64,000 nt of DNA from Morganella morganii H1r. Lineage in GTDB: Bacteria; Pseudomonadota; Gammaproteobacteria; Enterobacterales; Enterobacteriaceae. The stretch is from positions 1 to 64,000 of the forward strand of contig NZ_AYMP01000016.1 of assembly GCF_000633515.1 (NCBI RefSeq), written 5' to 3'. Shown here piece after piece: positions 63,562-64,000 of the stretch. The notes under the pieces were generated by a model. The model was not told where the DNA came from, ran no database searches, and saw only the letters and a list, made by a program, of their open reading frames with translations. The translations under genes and the position numbers were made by a program. Each line of letters opens with the position of its first letter. The stretch's first letter is position 1.

Positions 63562-64000
63562 TTACTGATAATCACTGACAGATTGTGACTGTGTAAATAA
63601 CTGATAGAACCGGAACAGATAAATAATCACCAGTCCGCTGATAACATTATTAATAAACAGAATAACAGTCATCAAAATATGCTCATTCACGATAGGAAGT
63701 TTACTAAGAAACACTACGGATGCCTGTTTCAGAGCAAACCATATTAAAATAGCCGGCAGAAGCGTTCTGATATTTTTCAGGGCAATATTTCCGCTGATTT
63801 TAATGGCGGTAAATACGCTGTTCTTTTCGGTGAACATAATGACCGGGGCCAGTGCCAGCAACATGGCCAGAATTAATCCCGGCAGATACATGGCGACCAG
63901 TCCGAGTGCAATCACCAGTGAACAGATTAACAGCAGAATCAGCATGCGCGGAACACGTCCGGCAGAGCCGGTGATGGCCTGTAAAGCGGATACCGGCTGT
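63562..64000 (-). CDS. yciC: YciC (UPF0259) inner membrane protein, 5' end outside window
   Basis: The C-terminal 145 or so residues of a polytopic inner-membrane protein; the frame stays open to the window edge. The visible part matches the end of E. coli YciC: PVSALQAITGSAGRVPRML, then PGLILAMLLALAPVIMF, then IIYLFRFYQLF. About four helices are present. Function unknown; in E. coli it is part of the yciABC neighbourhood next to ompW. Confidence 0.85.
   Translation of the reverse strand, partial: QPVSALQAITGSAGRVPRMLILLLICSLVIALGLVAMYLPGLILAMLLALAPVIMFTEKNSVFTAIKISGNIALKNIRTLLPAILIWFALKQASVVFLSKLPIVNEHILMTVILFINNVISGLVIIYLFRFYQLFTQSQSVSDYQ

Overview
The window is a chromosomal segment of an enteric gammaproteobacterium. 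Gene content, gene order and protein motifs fit the Morganellaceae, most likely Morganella or a close relative; this is inferred from protein similarity and synteny I recall, not from a search. Nearly all genes are core genes with Escherichia coli orthologues, arranged as blocks of E. coli-like order joined at different breakpoints. I see no prophage, insertion sequence, integron, rRNA operon or CRISPR array. One tRNA gene (Tyr, GTA anticodon) is present.

Layout. 1-7.7 kb: EmrE-like SMR pump, a DUF333-type lipoprotein, dsbB, nhaB divergent from fadR, an alpha/beta hydrolase, and dadA-dadX for D-amino acid catabolism. 7.8-15.8 kb: hypF, mipA, yiiX, yeaD, an unrecognised 256-aa protein, gapA, msrB, yeaC. 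15.8-24 kb: pncA and ansA, sppA, then ydjA-selD-topB and convergent xthA. 24-25.4 kb: an AT-rich stretch with a LysR-type regulator that abuts the 3' end of tRNA-Tyr. 25.5-36.2 kb: purU, ychJ, rssB, galU-ugd-UDP-glucuronate epimerase, hns, tdk, adhE. 36.7-50.5 kb: ychE, an extra five-gene Dpp/Nik-type ABC importer, then two oppA paralogues and oppBCDF. 50.7-51.6 kb: a small toxin-antitoxin-like pair (HicA-like protein plus AlpA/MerR-type HTH protein) behind a palindrome-overlapped promoter. 51.6-58.3 kb: yciU, clsA, yciY, tonB, a DUF4239 membrane protein, dbpA, yciA, yciB. 58.4-63.5 kb: a block that separates yciB from yciC, containing a SulP transporter, qseBC, ygiW and a YcxB-like membrane protein. 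The window ends inside yciC.

How the genes work together. DadA and DadX handle D-/L-alanine. The two importer operons and the tandem OppA proteins point to heavy peptide uptake. GalU, Ugd and the epimerase form a short route from UDP-glucose to UDP-glucuronate and UDP-galacturonate for surface polysaccharide or lipid A decoration. QseBC with YgiW is a sensor/response module with a small periplasmic partner. AdhE, GapA and YeaD belong to central carbon flux, and gapA and adhE both have recognisable global-regulator sites upstream (a perfect CRP core for gapA; Cra- and CRP-like palindromes for adhE).

Most novel candidates: the HicA-like/HTH pair with its operator and almost leaderless start; the unknown protein between yeaD and gapA; the Fur-box-like promoter with a downstream hairpin in the AT-rich gap before the LysR gene; and the alpha/beta hydrolase that seems to lack the usual catalytic histidine.
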